NCBI GenBank assembly: GCA_010015745.1
Contig: ML978184.1
Span: 234,334 to 298,333 of the forward strand
DNA length: 64,000 nt
Direction: 5' to 3'
Source: Setomelanomma holmii
Taxonomy: Eukaryota > Ascomycota > Dothideomycetes > Pleosporales > Phaeosphaeriaceae
Each line of letters starts with the position of its first letter. Positions within the stretch are counted from its first letter, which is position 1. This document shows positions 44,104 to 54,445 of this stretch, piece after piece. Position numbers and translations under genes: made by a program. Under the pieces are notes generated by a model, which was not told where the DNA came from, searched no databases, and saw only the letters and a list, made by a program, of their open reading frames with translations.

Positions 44104-47100
44104 CGTGAAATTGTAATTGCTTTAGGTTCAAAGTCGTGAGGTTTTCCCTGCGGATGTAAAAGTTCGAGTTTCTGGAGAATTTCTGCGCTACGCCGAATCC
44201 AGTTTAGATACCAAGGCTCAATGTTTCGCCGATTCCGCAACCCCTGTCTGGGTCATATGGTCGCTTCCCTCTTCTGCAAGTTCACTCCTGGATAGTTGAA
44301 GATGGCATATTCAATCTCAGCTTATCGGAGGCGTACACTCACTATCGTCGACATCTACATATAATTCCACTACGACGAGAACTGTAAAGCCTCCATCATG
44401 CGTAGAGGAACCTGACGCCTATGGATAGAGAATGATTCCGAAAGCATTTCGATGCACCACGTATGACGAAATTGACTACATGCCTAAGTTTTGCGCATCT
44501 CAAGGAAGTGAGTGCAGGGTGATAAGCGCTGTCTATATGTCTGCGCTGGGCTGAGCTTCTTCAAAGAATGCCATCGACTGGCGAGACACGCAGTTGGCTG
44601 GTCAACTGCTAGTACTTGAAGCTTCATGCAGTAGCGGGCGATATTGTCCGTCTCTGAATGAAGTGAACAGAAAATTTCTGCCTCAAAACTTGACCTGTCT
44701 CCAGTTATTGGCGCTACCTAGGCACACAGTATCCGCAACAGTGCATTTTTTGCCTCGACCAGGCAACGTCTGCTGACTGTGCAGCAGACACCAAGTTGAA
44801 ACAACCTCACTTGAGTCACCCGTAGAAACTATGCGGGTCGAACTGGCCAGGGTCATAGTTTGAGTTCTCCTTTCGTGACCCATGGCTCATAGTTGGTATT
44901 GTAATGCGCAGGCATATGCCTACCAGGAGCTTGCCACGGAGCTCTTTTCATTGCACAATTCTGCTTAAGTGAGAACGAGCCCCACAACATCTGAACAACC
45001 TCACTGCTTTCTCGCACAGCAAAAGAAGCATGGCAGGTGGAGAGGAAACAAGCAAGTCTTGCGGCCGCGTCGATAGTTGCTCACGGGATGCTGTGAGCAG
45101 GAGCAACGCAATTGCAAAGCTTTCGGTCGGTCTTTCTTCTGAACTCCAATCCTCCAGCGACGGCTGTCGCAGCTCCTCGCTTACCTTGGTCTTACGAGCC
45201 GTTGCTGACGATCTGTTGTCTTGCCGGAGTACGCGCCATTGTGCACAAGAAGCGGAGGCTGTAAGCCGAATCTGAGCTGATTTCTGACAAAACTTGAGGC
45301 TAAATGCTCTGTCACCTGCAGACTTCAGGCCTTTGAAACGTGACACTCAAGAGCGAGTCTGGGTATCGGCCCGTGCATAAGGTGAAAGTCACGGGACCAC
45401 GTAACTTTGATTGTTTGTTTTCCGTCGCTCAGGGAACGACACGCGACTTCTGACGGGACTTTGCCCAAGCGCCGCGTTTGACCTGTAAGATCCACCCAAA
45501 GGAGGGGTCACCGGTCGATGGTGGGGTCCAAACGCCGGATGCTGTTATGAAGGCTTTGTGCACGCCGGTTTGCTCAGCGCTCATATGAGGTGGTGTTCTG
45601 GAACGATGTGCTCGGGACCCCCGGGCTGTCTGCGGCGGGCTGAAAGATTGCGCATCCTTTGTTTTCCTCGTGTGCTGCCGACGAAGATCCCAACTGCCAG
45701 TTGTACATTTCGAGCAAACAGGGCATCAAAATAGGAAACTTGGAAGCTTCAGTTGTGAGCCTTATTGGATATGACGTCTGATCAAGTCGCAATCGAGATT
45801 TTGTAGCCTCAATCCGATCGTGAACAGCAAGCTAGGCAACGCTCTGCCCATGGAACATGGCTAATCCGGTTTTATCTGGGCGAACGGGCCGTATGCAGCT
45901 CATGGAGGCGCCTGCGAGGCCGGCTTCGATGCACGAATTCAGATGGCGAGTATCTTCGGCCTACCCAATTAGACGAAGTCGCGGCTCAATGTTGCTTCAG
46001 GATTCGAGACGCAGGCCAATGGTGACGCGCGACTGTCTTCTTACATCGTGCGCCAAGTAGATGCTACGCTGCGATGACGAAAGGCCTCGCGAGCTGACAC
46101 CGGGTTGCCCGTGTCGAAGGCGCGAAAGCGTCTCCACATCTTGTGAGGCTCTCTTGTTTAGCCGCTTGGATAGAAATGGATTTCACCATTGGTAACGAGG
46201 TGGTAACAATGTTGGTTCGGTATCCCTGGGAGACGGGCCTCAGGTTACGCAGACTGCCGAAAGACGGAGAGTGGAGAGGCTCGACGCATCGGTTGGAGCA
46301 ATTGCAGCGCGCGTGAACTGGTCGTTTCACGCCAATGACATGGGTAGCTAGTAAAGAACGTGATCCGTGCCAAATGCCTCAGCAACGCGGCTGTGAAAGG
46401 CATGGCCTGCAGGAATCGAGTGCATGCATGGCAACCGCTCCGCCCGGTGAAGCAAGAGACGTCAGACAGAGATTGCTGCGTCGTGATCGTGATAGCGAGC
46501 CGTGGGCGAGCATCTGCGAACTCTTGTTTACAGATGCGCCAGCAACGCGGGCGTGTTTAGCTGCATGCACTTGGTGGAGAGGGATCGCGATCGAATAGGA
46601 CTTGCAGACGTCGCCGTGTACCTGCCTTGAGGTCACTCAATGAGACGCAGTGGATCGCCACGGTTTGCATCAGAGTGCAGAGCATAGCAAACTGCCCCAT
46701 CTCTGGCCCGCCCTGCAGTGGCCGGCCTTGCGTAAAGCAGGCATAATATTGGCCTGTGTGGAAGCGCCTGCGCGCGGGCCCCGTCTATCCTCAAGCGTCT
46801 GCACCTGGTCCCTCGCTCCCCAGCAACCAGAAAGGCTTGGCGGCTTCAAATCCAGCTGGATGACCTTGCCCGGTTTCCTTCTTCTCTACCTTCACGCTCC
46901 CAAGAAGGCTCAATTCCCTCTCTTAAGCAGGCTGGAGGATCCGGACGTTGGTTGTCTACCTTGGATACTTGAGTTGGGAAGCGCGACCTACATTCACTAT
47001 CCATCCCGACCACGCCTGCGAACCCTCATGTCGGCATCGAGACGGTAACATTGGAACCCTCACCCGGCATTCTCCTCGACCGCACCGCGCTGCAAGGCTA

Positions 47101-47269
47101 TCCTACAGCGAGCATCTTCAGATCAGATTAGAATTAGCTTTCTCGTCTTCCTGTATGCTTATCGGCTGCACACCGGCCGCCGCCATTGCGTAGAGACGAC
47201 CGCCCGCAAACGCTCGTTATCACCCACGTTGCCCAGCACGACAGGCAGCTCGCCTACCCCTCAGCGACC
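44104..47269. other. Gene-free spacer, 3.2 kb, divergent upstream region
   Basis: This lies between the starts of POL5 (minus) and CDC25 (plus). Several ORFs of 80-132 codons occur on both strands; none has a motif, signal peptide or splice partner. The right end (46900-47269) is C-rich and probably the CDC25 leader. Long upstream regions are common for fungal cell-cycle regulators, but no specific site was identified. Confidence 0.5.
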
Positions 47270-49185
47270 ATGGAAATGTCCTCGCCTCTCGCGGCCATGC
47301 ACCCCCCTCCCCTCCCCGGTCCATGGGGCTACCGTCGTGATCTGCCCTCGAAGCCGCTGTTTGGGGCACACAGTTTGGGACCCAAGAGCTTCAACTTCCG
47401 GGACCTGAGCATGAAGAAGCCGAGCATGGACTACTTCGCCCTGCAGCCCATGCGAGGGTCGTCCCCCACCGCGAGCCTGGCCGCTGACATGTCGTCAAAC
47501 CTGCATGTCGACCAGAGGTACACCTCCCTTGCATAGGATCGTCCACATGCGGCTGCTAATTGTCTTTGTTATAGCCCTCAGCTCGCGACGCCTCGCCGGT
47601 CTCTCTTCACATCGAATCTATTTCAGCAACTCGACACACGGGGTAAGCGGCTGTGCAATCAATGGCATTGAGCGTATAAGTGCTAACGTGCTCACCAGAA
47701 GGAGCAATCACCCCTCCAGTGAGATGGGAAGGCGTGACGACTCCGCCAATTCCCTCCTCGTCGCCCTGCTTCGTCCCTGACTCGATGGACATCTCTCCTC
47801 TGCCGCACAAAGCTCCTTTCAGCTTCCTCAACGAGCACTCCGTGCCGTTGCCGTCCCCGTCGCCAGAGATTACACCGAGTACCGAAGACGATATGCTTTC
47901 CCCATGCGACGAGCTCCCCACACCACCTCAGTTCCCGACGTCAATGTTGGAGGTCCCGCGGCCGGTGTCTGCTGCCGAGTCAGTACTTCGATCGCTTGGC
48001 TGCCCCCTTCTTGCTGACAATGTATAGACGTAGAAAGTCTATCCTTCTTAGACCATCTCTTTCGCGCTCCAAGAACTACTCCACTAACACAGTATCTTTC
48101 AAGTCACAAGAAAACAGCCCGCTGCCGGCCTTCAGGTTCGGTGCCGGATGTGATGGCTTCACTAACAACTCGACATTGTCGTTGGACGAGTGCTTCATGG
48201 CTTCCCCACCCCAGGAACGGCGTCCAATTTCCAACGGCTCGCTCTTTGCTTCAAAACCCAAGCCCTTCAACCTCAACTCTGCTGCCATCTCACGGGCTAA
48301 CGGCTCGCCTCTTGCCTCTATCCGTAAGCCAGCGGGTCCTCCTTCGCGCAGACCCAGCAAGTTTCGCCGGTCCCTCAGCATGTTCGAGCATCCTGGTGAC
48401 GTGATGAACTCCAAACAGGACAAAGACAACTATCAGCCTAGCAGTCTTCAATCTGTGATGGATGTCGATGACGCCCCTGCACTCAAGCTTCCTCACTTCA
48501 CTCCCAGCGAACCGGAGAGTCTTCCCCGCATCAGCCATTCAACTCTGATCGACGTTCTCGATGGTGCGTACGACAACTGCTATGACAACAAGGTTGTCAT
48601 TGACTGCCGGTTCGAGTATGAGTACAACGGTGGCCACATTGAGGGCGCTATGAACTTCTGTGACAAGGAGAAGCTCGCCGAGCGACTATTCCAGGCGCCG
48701 TCGAGTGCCAACACCCTACTAATCCTCCACTGTGAATATTCCGCTCACCGCGCTCCTCTCATGTAAGCTCAATGTCTCTTCAATCATCAGATCTTTTGCT
48801 TACGCTATGTAGGGCCAAGTTCGTACGATCTCAGGATCGCAAGGAGAACGCTCATCGCTATCCACTCCTTTCATTCCCGGAAGTATATATCTTGGATGGA
48901 GGATACAGTGCATTTTACCACGCGCACTCCACTCGTTGTTTCCCACAAAACTATCTTCGGATGGACGCGAAGGAGCATGAGCAATCTTGTGAACGTGGCC
49001 TGAACAAGCTGCGACAGCGCACGAAGCTCAGTCGTGCACAAACGTTTGCTTTTGGCCAGCAGTCTTGTCAAATGGAAGACAGCCCCACAGCTATCGGTCG
49101 ATCAAAATCTGGCGGTATATTCACGCTTGGCGACGACTCCTTCAACGGACGCATTGGCGCTTCCCGCCGCATGGCTTCCTATTGA
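47270..49185 (+). CDS. CDC25: M-phase inducer phosphatase Cdc25 (NimT)
   Basis: Exons 47270-47517, 47575-47642, 47699-47978, 48028-48762, 48813-49185 give 567 aa. Cdc25 removes inhibitory phosphates from Cdk1 Tyr15 and triggers mitosis. The N-terminal 300 residues are a Ser/Pro-rich regulatory region with many S/T-P sites. The rhodanese-like catalytic domain begins near 360 (LPRISHSTLIDVLDG) and includes VVIDCRFEYEYNGGHIEGA. The active-site loop HCEYSAHR puts the nucleophilic Cys near 434 and the Arg near 440, the HCx5R signature. The domain continues with AKFVRSQDR after the last intron, then YPEV-like PEVYILDGGY and the MDAKEHEQSC region. The last intron splits the ATG codon just after the active-site loop. 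Confidence 0.96.
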
Positions 49186-50479
49186 GCATGCACATTGGCC
49201 AACGATTTCTTTATGATACTCACTTACCTTACGGCGATTGGACTCACGGCGTTTTTCACGACTGCTGCATAGGATCACCACAGCATTGGCGTTTTGAGCA
49301 TTGCCTGTTTTCTCCCATGGCGTTCGAGCGATCTTTCTGCATCTTCTTGAACTTCTTGGGCGGAGAACAACAACAACCCCCGACTGCAAGCACCTTCAGC
49401 TCTTAAGTTGCCTCAGTCGCTCCGATCCTCATCTTTGTTTGCATTCTATACCCGATGTTGCGGCGCGTCTGCCCGGACATGTTTACCACTACTCGAGAGG
49501 GGCTTGCTGGATACCCATTTGTTTTCGGCAAGCGTAGTTGCGCCACCGGGCTGCTACCTCGCGAGCTTAATTTCCTTTGTTAATTATCACCAACCGGATC
49601 ATTCTATGAGCAGAAGCTACCATGCTTCCACGTGTTCTCAGATCCATCTAGGAATCATCACGAAACCACATACACCTCAGGCCTACGTGCCTTCATACAT
49701 CATCACCGACCCCACAACCTCTTCCAAGTCCAAATTCTCTACCTTATTCGGTATTCATCAAATCGCAAACAGACTGATCTCAAGCCACGTGCTCGGATCA
49801 CTCTTCTGCATAGAGGCCGGTCTTCGGCTTGTTCGAATTTGTACTCAGGCTTCTACTTCTGTTCGATTGTACTTATTCGCTTATCGCTTCTATTCTCTGC
49901 AGGCCAGGGCACTTGTCAAGTGGATCTTATGGATTGTACATTTGTGGGCCTGCAGCAGGAAAGTTCGAGGAGGTAATGATGGATCGATACCTGATCGCCA
50001 GACGAGTAGCAGAGACGGCTTGAAGAGTTCTGTGCGTGGTCTTATAAGAATACAAACAATACTTCAAACACTGAGAGTGCTTTTGCTGTTCGTGTAACGA
50101 GGCTCTGACTTCGGATCAATTTGTAGAGTCTTCATATATCTGCATGCATGAGATTGTATAGATCATGGCACGACAAGGATCAGGTACAAGTGTTTTCGTG
50201 GCAGTCGCGAACATGACGCGCTAGCAGGGCCCCGCATACCCCACCACGCCCACCTTCTCTTGCTGCCATTAACTGCGTGTCTCTCTACTGTGCACTTTTA
50301 TAAGTTTCACATGACTCTACTATCACCCTCACCTGCTTGGACACTACACATATACCGAGTGACCTGTATACTCGCCAAAAGAGCTTATTCGACCACTGTG
50401 TACACGTCTTAGGCCAAGCTACGTGGACCATATTTTCGACTTTACACAGCGCGTCCAATTCTCTGTATTGTGACGGAAA
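49186..50479. other. Spacer between CDC25 and SLD5, 1.3 kb
   Basis: This contains the CDC25 3' flank and SLD5 promoter. A 229-codon plus frame (49408-50097) lacks any domain, has a Ser/Tyr/Cys-rich composition unlike coding sequence, and I read it as untranslated. No RNA gene is seen. Confidence 0.55.
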
Positions 50480-51267
50480 ATGGATATCGACGACCTTCTT
50501 GCTGAAGTCGTAGTTGATGCAACACCTCGAGAAACACGCGATCTGCACGAGTTGACCCGATCTTGGGTTGCGGAACGTGTGGCTCCGGAACTTCTGCCCT
50601 GGCCAGCTGATTTGATGGACAGAGTGCTCGAGAGGATACGCAAGCAGGTACATCGAGGAAGTACACGCTACCAGCAATATGTGCTAATGGCGCAGTCAGA
50701 TCGAGCTGGTCGAAGATCAGACGGGAAACATGGATCCAAAGACCAACTTCGAGTTGATCATCATTCAGACGGAATTAGAGCGCTTCAAGTTCCTCGTTAG
50801 AAGCTTGCTCAGAGCAAGAATAAAAAAGGTAGGCGAATTCGGTGTCAGGTTCGAGGACAAGGAGAGACCATACTGAGCATCCCCAGATCGATGCACATCC
50901 TCTCCACGTTCAAGCACTCCATGCCGCCTCTTTGAACACACCACAGCCATTATTTTCGCCATCAGAACACCAGTATCTGACTTCCCATCAAACGCTACTC
51001 TCAACACACTACTCTTCGTCCTTTCTTGGTCAGTTCCCAGTGTCGTTGCAGCGACTGGACGACACGACCGGCGGCATAAGCATGATAGACAAGCCTGATG
51101 AAGACAAAGCTGTCTTTGCACGCGCCTTGCGCGACATCGGAGATATCTTTGTAGAAGGCACCGACCGACGATTCGAAATGAAGCGAGGCGATGTATGGGT
51201 CGTCAGATGGAGTGCAATCAGACAGTGGGTGGTCGGTGCCGGCACTGGAGATGTCGAATTGATATGA
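50480..51267 (+). CDS. SLD5: GINS complex subunit Sld5
   Basis: Exons 50480-50647, 50700-50828 and 50887-51267 give 225 aa, the usual Sld5 length. Sld5 with Psf1-3 makes GINS, which joins Mcm2-7 and Cdc45 as the replicative helicase. The helical A domain starts MDIDDLLAE and contains LHELTRSWVAERVAPELLPWP, then across the first intron IELVEDQTGN and FELIIIQTELERFKFLVRSLLRARIKK, the most conserved helix of the family. After the second intron comes IDAHPLHV and HQTLLSTHYSSSFL. The small C-terminal B domain ends the protein (GTDRRFEMKRGDVWVVRWSAI). All introns are phase 0. The first has a CTAAT branch 15 nt from the acceptor. Confidence 0.94.
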
Positions 51268-51968
51268 TGGCGTTCCCTACACGCCACAAAGTACTCGAAG
51301 ACGGAGAGATAAGACCGAGGGCTCCAGTCCCAGCAAGAGATTGCTGTCATCGTGGCACGAGGACCCGATGTCTCGTTTGGGGTTGTCACCCCTGGATAGC
51401 AATGCACCATGGCCCTCGCAAAATCCGAACTGGCGCATGGGAGCTAATGCAGCGACCGTTCGAGTATCCCAAGAGTGGACAAGCATTGCTTGCTCTGCAA
51501 TAGGTCGAGCATGGATTTGCTCTCGGCTTCGTTTTGCTCTAGCTTGCCAGCTAATGCATTGGGAAATGGAGCTACGACAATTTTACGCTGCGAATCTGAA
51601 TCCCCACCACATAGCTACGATTCATCGGCAATTGTGCAGTTATGACAGATTTGCCGATATGGCACTGTCTTGTTCCTGTCCGGGCACGGGACGTCAATAT
51701 CTCCCATGCTGGCAATTGTACACCCGCCGACTTGGAAGCGAAAACATCACGACGCTGCAAAGCGTGTCATCCAAAGGAATGTGGACTTTCATTATTTGGC
51801 GACCCTGTCTAGTGGACAGCAGATGCACTGCGTCAGGCAAAGCAGTCTCTGGACGCAACTTAGTAAACCTGTTCGATGCAAGTTATATCAGTTGTCTGGC
51901 CATACATCACAACTCCAAATGCTGTAAGACTCTTCCGACCTCGAGCCAATTCGTATTACACTACCAAG
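51268..51968. other. Spacer between SLD5 and the binding-protein gene
   Basis: About 700 bases. A frame at 51341-52156 overlaps the next gene in another phase and shows no motif. No RNA gene is recognised. Confidence 0.55.
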
Positions 51969-52919
51969 ATGCGTTCTACAGCCCAAATATCCTTTGTGCT
52001 TTTTGCACTTCTATCTCCTCTCATCCTCGGCCTTCGCATCGCAACGTCCCAGCAATGGATCGAACACACTCCCCAGCCGTACGCCATCAGGAACTTCTAC
52101 AAAGGCAGCACCGCCGCCACACTGACCTCCGGTGGCGTCGCCAACCTAGCCTTTGATCCCAAAAACTTCGACCTCGCCGCCAACGCCGAGACCCAAGGTT
52201 TAAAGCAATACGCCAACCACCGCAACATCCGCCTCATCTACATCATCTGCGAAGTCGCGTACCGGATCGTCGCCGACAAACGCAAGGGCATATCTAAGCT
52301 ATCTGACCTCAAGGGCAAGAAGATTGACACCCTGCAAAGCTCTAGCGCCTCAGTCTTCGTGCACAACATGCTGCCCAGCGCGGGCGTCGCCGATAACGAG
52401 TACACAACTGCCAGCGGCAACGTATGCATGACAGAACCCTGTGGCTCAGACACATTTCCCGCACAACTCAAAGCCGGATCCATCGATGCGTTTGGCATCT
52501 GGGAACCTGCCGTCGAACTCGGCGCCAGGGAACTCGGCGTGAATGCTATCACGTTCCAAACTAGGACTGTGCATCGCGAGGTGTATGCTTTGTATAGCAC
52601 GACTGATGCACTGAACAACACATCAAGGCGTAAAGACATTCTCGAATTCGTGCGCGCTTTGAACAAGACGCTGGATGTGCTTGCGAATCAGCCCAAGGAA
52701 AAGGGTATGTATGACTATGTGAGTGGGTTGGTAGGTGTGGATGAGAAGATTTTTGAAAGCGTGTGGGCGGATCATGCGTGGACGGGACAGTGGGGTGCGG
52801 ATTTGATTGAGTTTCTGGTTGAGGAGGATAAGTATCTTGCAAAGATGGATAAGAGGAGTGTGGTACCGAGTACGGATCTGGAGAAGTTTCTTGATACGAG
52901 CATTTTAGATGAGCTTTGA
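51969..52919 (+). CDS. Secreted SsuA/THI5-like substrate-binding protein
   Basis: An intronless 316-aa protein. The frame is open upstream to 51876, but the ATG at 51969 starts a clear signal peptide (MRSTAQISFVLFALLSPLILG). The mature part is of the nitrate/sulfonate/NMT1-THI5 type II periplasmic binding fold: LRIATSQQW, FYKGSTAATLTSGGVANLAFD, the lysine-rich ISKLSDLKGKKIDT (a family hallmark), FPAQLKAGSIDAFGIWEPAVE, and a C-terminal helix with DILEFVRALNKTLDVL. In bacteria such proteins feed ABC importers; fungi have none. THI5 itself is cytosolic and uses a Cys-rich motif not seen here. Extracellular ligand binding or a secreted enzyme role is inference. Lack of introns and bacterial affinity make horizontal origin possible. 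Confidence 0.8.
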   Translation: MRSTAQISFVLFALLSPLILGLRIATSQQWIEHTPQPYAIRNFYKGSTAATLTSGGVANLAFDPKNFDLAANAETQGLKQYANHRNIRLIYIICEVAYRIVADKRKGISKLSDLKGKKIDTLQSSSASVFVHNMLPSAGVADNEYTTASGNVCMTEPCGSDTFPAQLKAGSIDAFGIWEPAVELGARELGVNAITFQTRTVHREVYALYSTTDALNNTSRRKDILEFVRALNKTLDVLANQPKEKGMYDYVSGLVGVDEKIFESVWADHAWTGQWGADLIEFLVEEDKYLAKMDKRSVVPSTDLEKFLDTSILDEL

Positions 52920-53085
52920 CGAAGGAGAGCGTTTGGGGTGTAGTCAGGTCGATTGCTTTTACGGGGATTGTAGACAAACCCAAATCGAATCATGTGGTAT
53001 AATGTTACTAAGCACGAGATCCCGCCTAAACGCCAAACATGCTGTAAAGATTCGCAGCATATGCTTCCCGGAAGCAGACCCAGCT

Positions 53086-54170
53086 TCAGTGACTTTGGAT
53101 CCAGCCCAACATTGCCCCAAATGCCTGTGACTGCGACTGCTTGATCTTGGGCTCATCGTAATCTCCGAGGACTGCGAACCCATGTGGTACGCCCGAGAAG
53201 ACTTGGATCTCATGCTCGACTTTATTCTTCTCCAACGTTCTCCGGCCGGGTGTCAAAACCTCATCTTCAGGGAATAGCGGATCGTTCTCCACGGCTGCAA
53301 TATAGACAGGCGCCTTCACACCCTCGATTTCCTCTTTCGTCACCATTGTGCCATGAGCGATGGCGGCAGCCTTCAGCACGGGCTCCTTCTTCACAGTGCC
53401 CTCCTCTTCGTCCTTCGGTGCTGCTTGGCCCCATGCAACGGTGTCCGGATGCTCGCCCGCCAAGATCAATATGTATCTCGCACCGAAGCAATAACCCACA
53501 CCATAAATTCCGCCTCCATTTGCAACGGCGTCGGCAAACTCTTCTTTCGCGCCTTCAATGACCTTGTGCAGTAGCGGTAGCACCTTCTCTGGCGTATGTC
53601 GCGCAAGCCACATATCGATCATGAAGCTCTTGATACCCTCCGCCGTTCTTAATTTGACGGTTTCCAGCCACGAGGTGTCCGCCTGCACTTCGGCCATGTC
53701 AACGCTATTCGGTGCCGGATCGTTGTCGAACTGGTCCGGCATGACGACGAGGTAGCCTTCTGAGGCATATTTGTCGGCTTGAAGCTGATTGTTCACTGAC
53801 TTGTAGCCGGTGCCACCTGTGAGGAGAAGGAGTAGTTTCGAAGGCGAGTGTGGGTAGTCAGAGGGCTTCGTGATGTAGCAATCTATACCACCAAGTTTGG
53901 ATATGTCGCCGGTCGGCTTCTCTCCAGTGGGAGTGGGGCGATCGGTCGTGCAATGTTCCTGTGAAGTACAGATCAGCCTTGGTGTTTTTGTAGACCAATA
54001 CAAGTACTGATTTCAGCTTAAGGTTCGAGCTGACTTACACCCATACTCGGTCCTTCTTGAGCTCTGCTGTCGCCTGGGAACACGCTCTGTTCTACCGCCG
54101 GGTCCGAAGCACCAGGCTTTTCCTGTGCATCGGTTTCTGGAGCTCGCGTGGCATTATCGTTGTCTGCCAT
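53086..54170 (-). CDS. Dienelactone hydrolase family protein
   Basis: Exons 54170-54039 and 53958-53086 (80-nt intron, phase 0) give 334 aa. The family has an alpha/beta-hydrolase fold with a Cys-His-Asp triad; the type enzyme opens dienelactone in chloroaromatic breakdown, but most fungal members have unknown substrates. Triad: Cys in GVGYCFGARY, Asp in AAVENDPLFPEDE, His in FSGVPHGFAV. The catalytic domain starts right after the intron (EHCTTDRPTPTGEKPTG). The first exon encodes a 44-residue acidic, disordered extension not normally part of the family, ending PSMG. The SMGEHC join is what the family shows at its start, so the extension is a real exon with the standard Met inside it. It diverges from RFA1 across 275 bp. 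Confidence 0.88.
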
Positions 54171-54341
54171 GGTGTCTGAGTTGTCTATGTATGAAGCGTG
54201 GTGTGAAAGGTGAACAGCTCCAACAGCACAGCGCAGTTCGGGGGTCCAAGCCAATTACGTATGCAGCGCAGGCACTTAGCAGGCCTGACTCGGGCAAGTG
54301 CGGGGCAGCCACTTCCAATATTTGGCCTAGTCACGTGTCAA

Positions 54342-54356
54342 ACGCGTTCGACGCGT
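54342..54356. promoter_or_regulatory. Two ACGCGT (MCB-type) boxes between dienelactone hydrolase and RFA1
   Basis: ACGCGT occurs at 54342-54347 and 54351-54356, start to start 9 bp, about 90-105 bp before the RFA1 ATG. ACGCGT is the MluI cell-cycle box bound by MBF (Mbp1-Swi6), which drives S-phase genes including RFA1 in yeasts. A CACGTG-type E-box core (CACGTGT) lies just left at about 54332. Site function is inferred from sequence and gene identity. Confidence 0.6.
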
Positions 54357-54445
54357 CTCGTAGGCGCTGATTTCCTCTGAACACCGTCACGCCGCCACCT
54401 TCGCACAACATCTCTGCATACCCCCACAACTTCCCTTTAGTCAAC

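Noticed and set aside
44948..45346. 132-codon minus-strand ORF in the POL5-CDC25 spacer
   Set aside because: Leu/Ser/Arg-rich without ordered motifs or signal peptide.
49408..50097. 229-codon plus-strand ORF after CDC25
   Set aside because: No domain, odd composition, no good start context, and it lies in the likely 3' flank of CDC25.
51341..52156. 271-codon plus-strand ORF
   Set aside because: It overlaps the well-supported binding-protein gene in another phase and shows no family motif.
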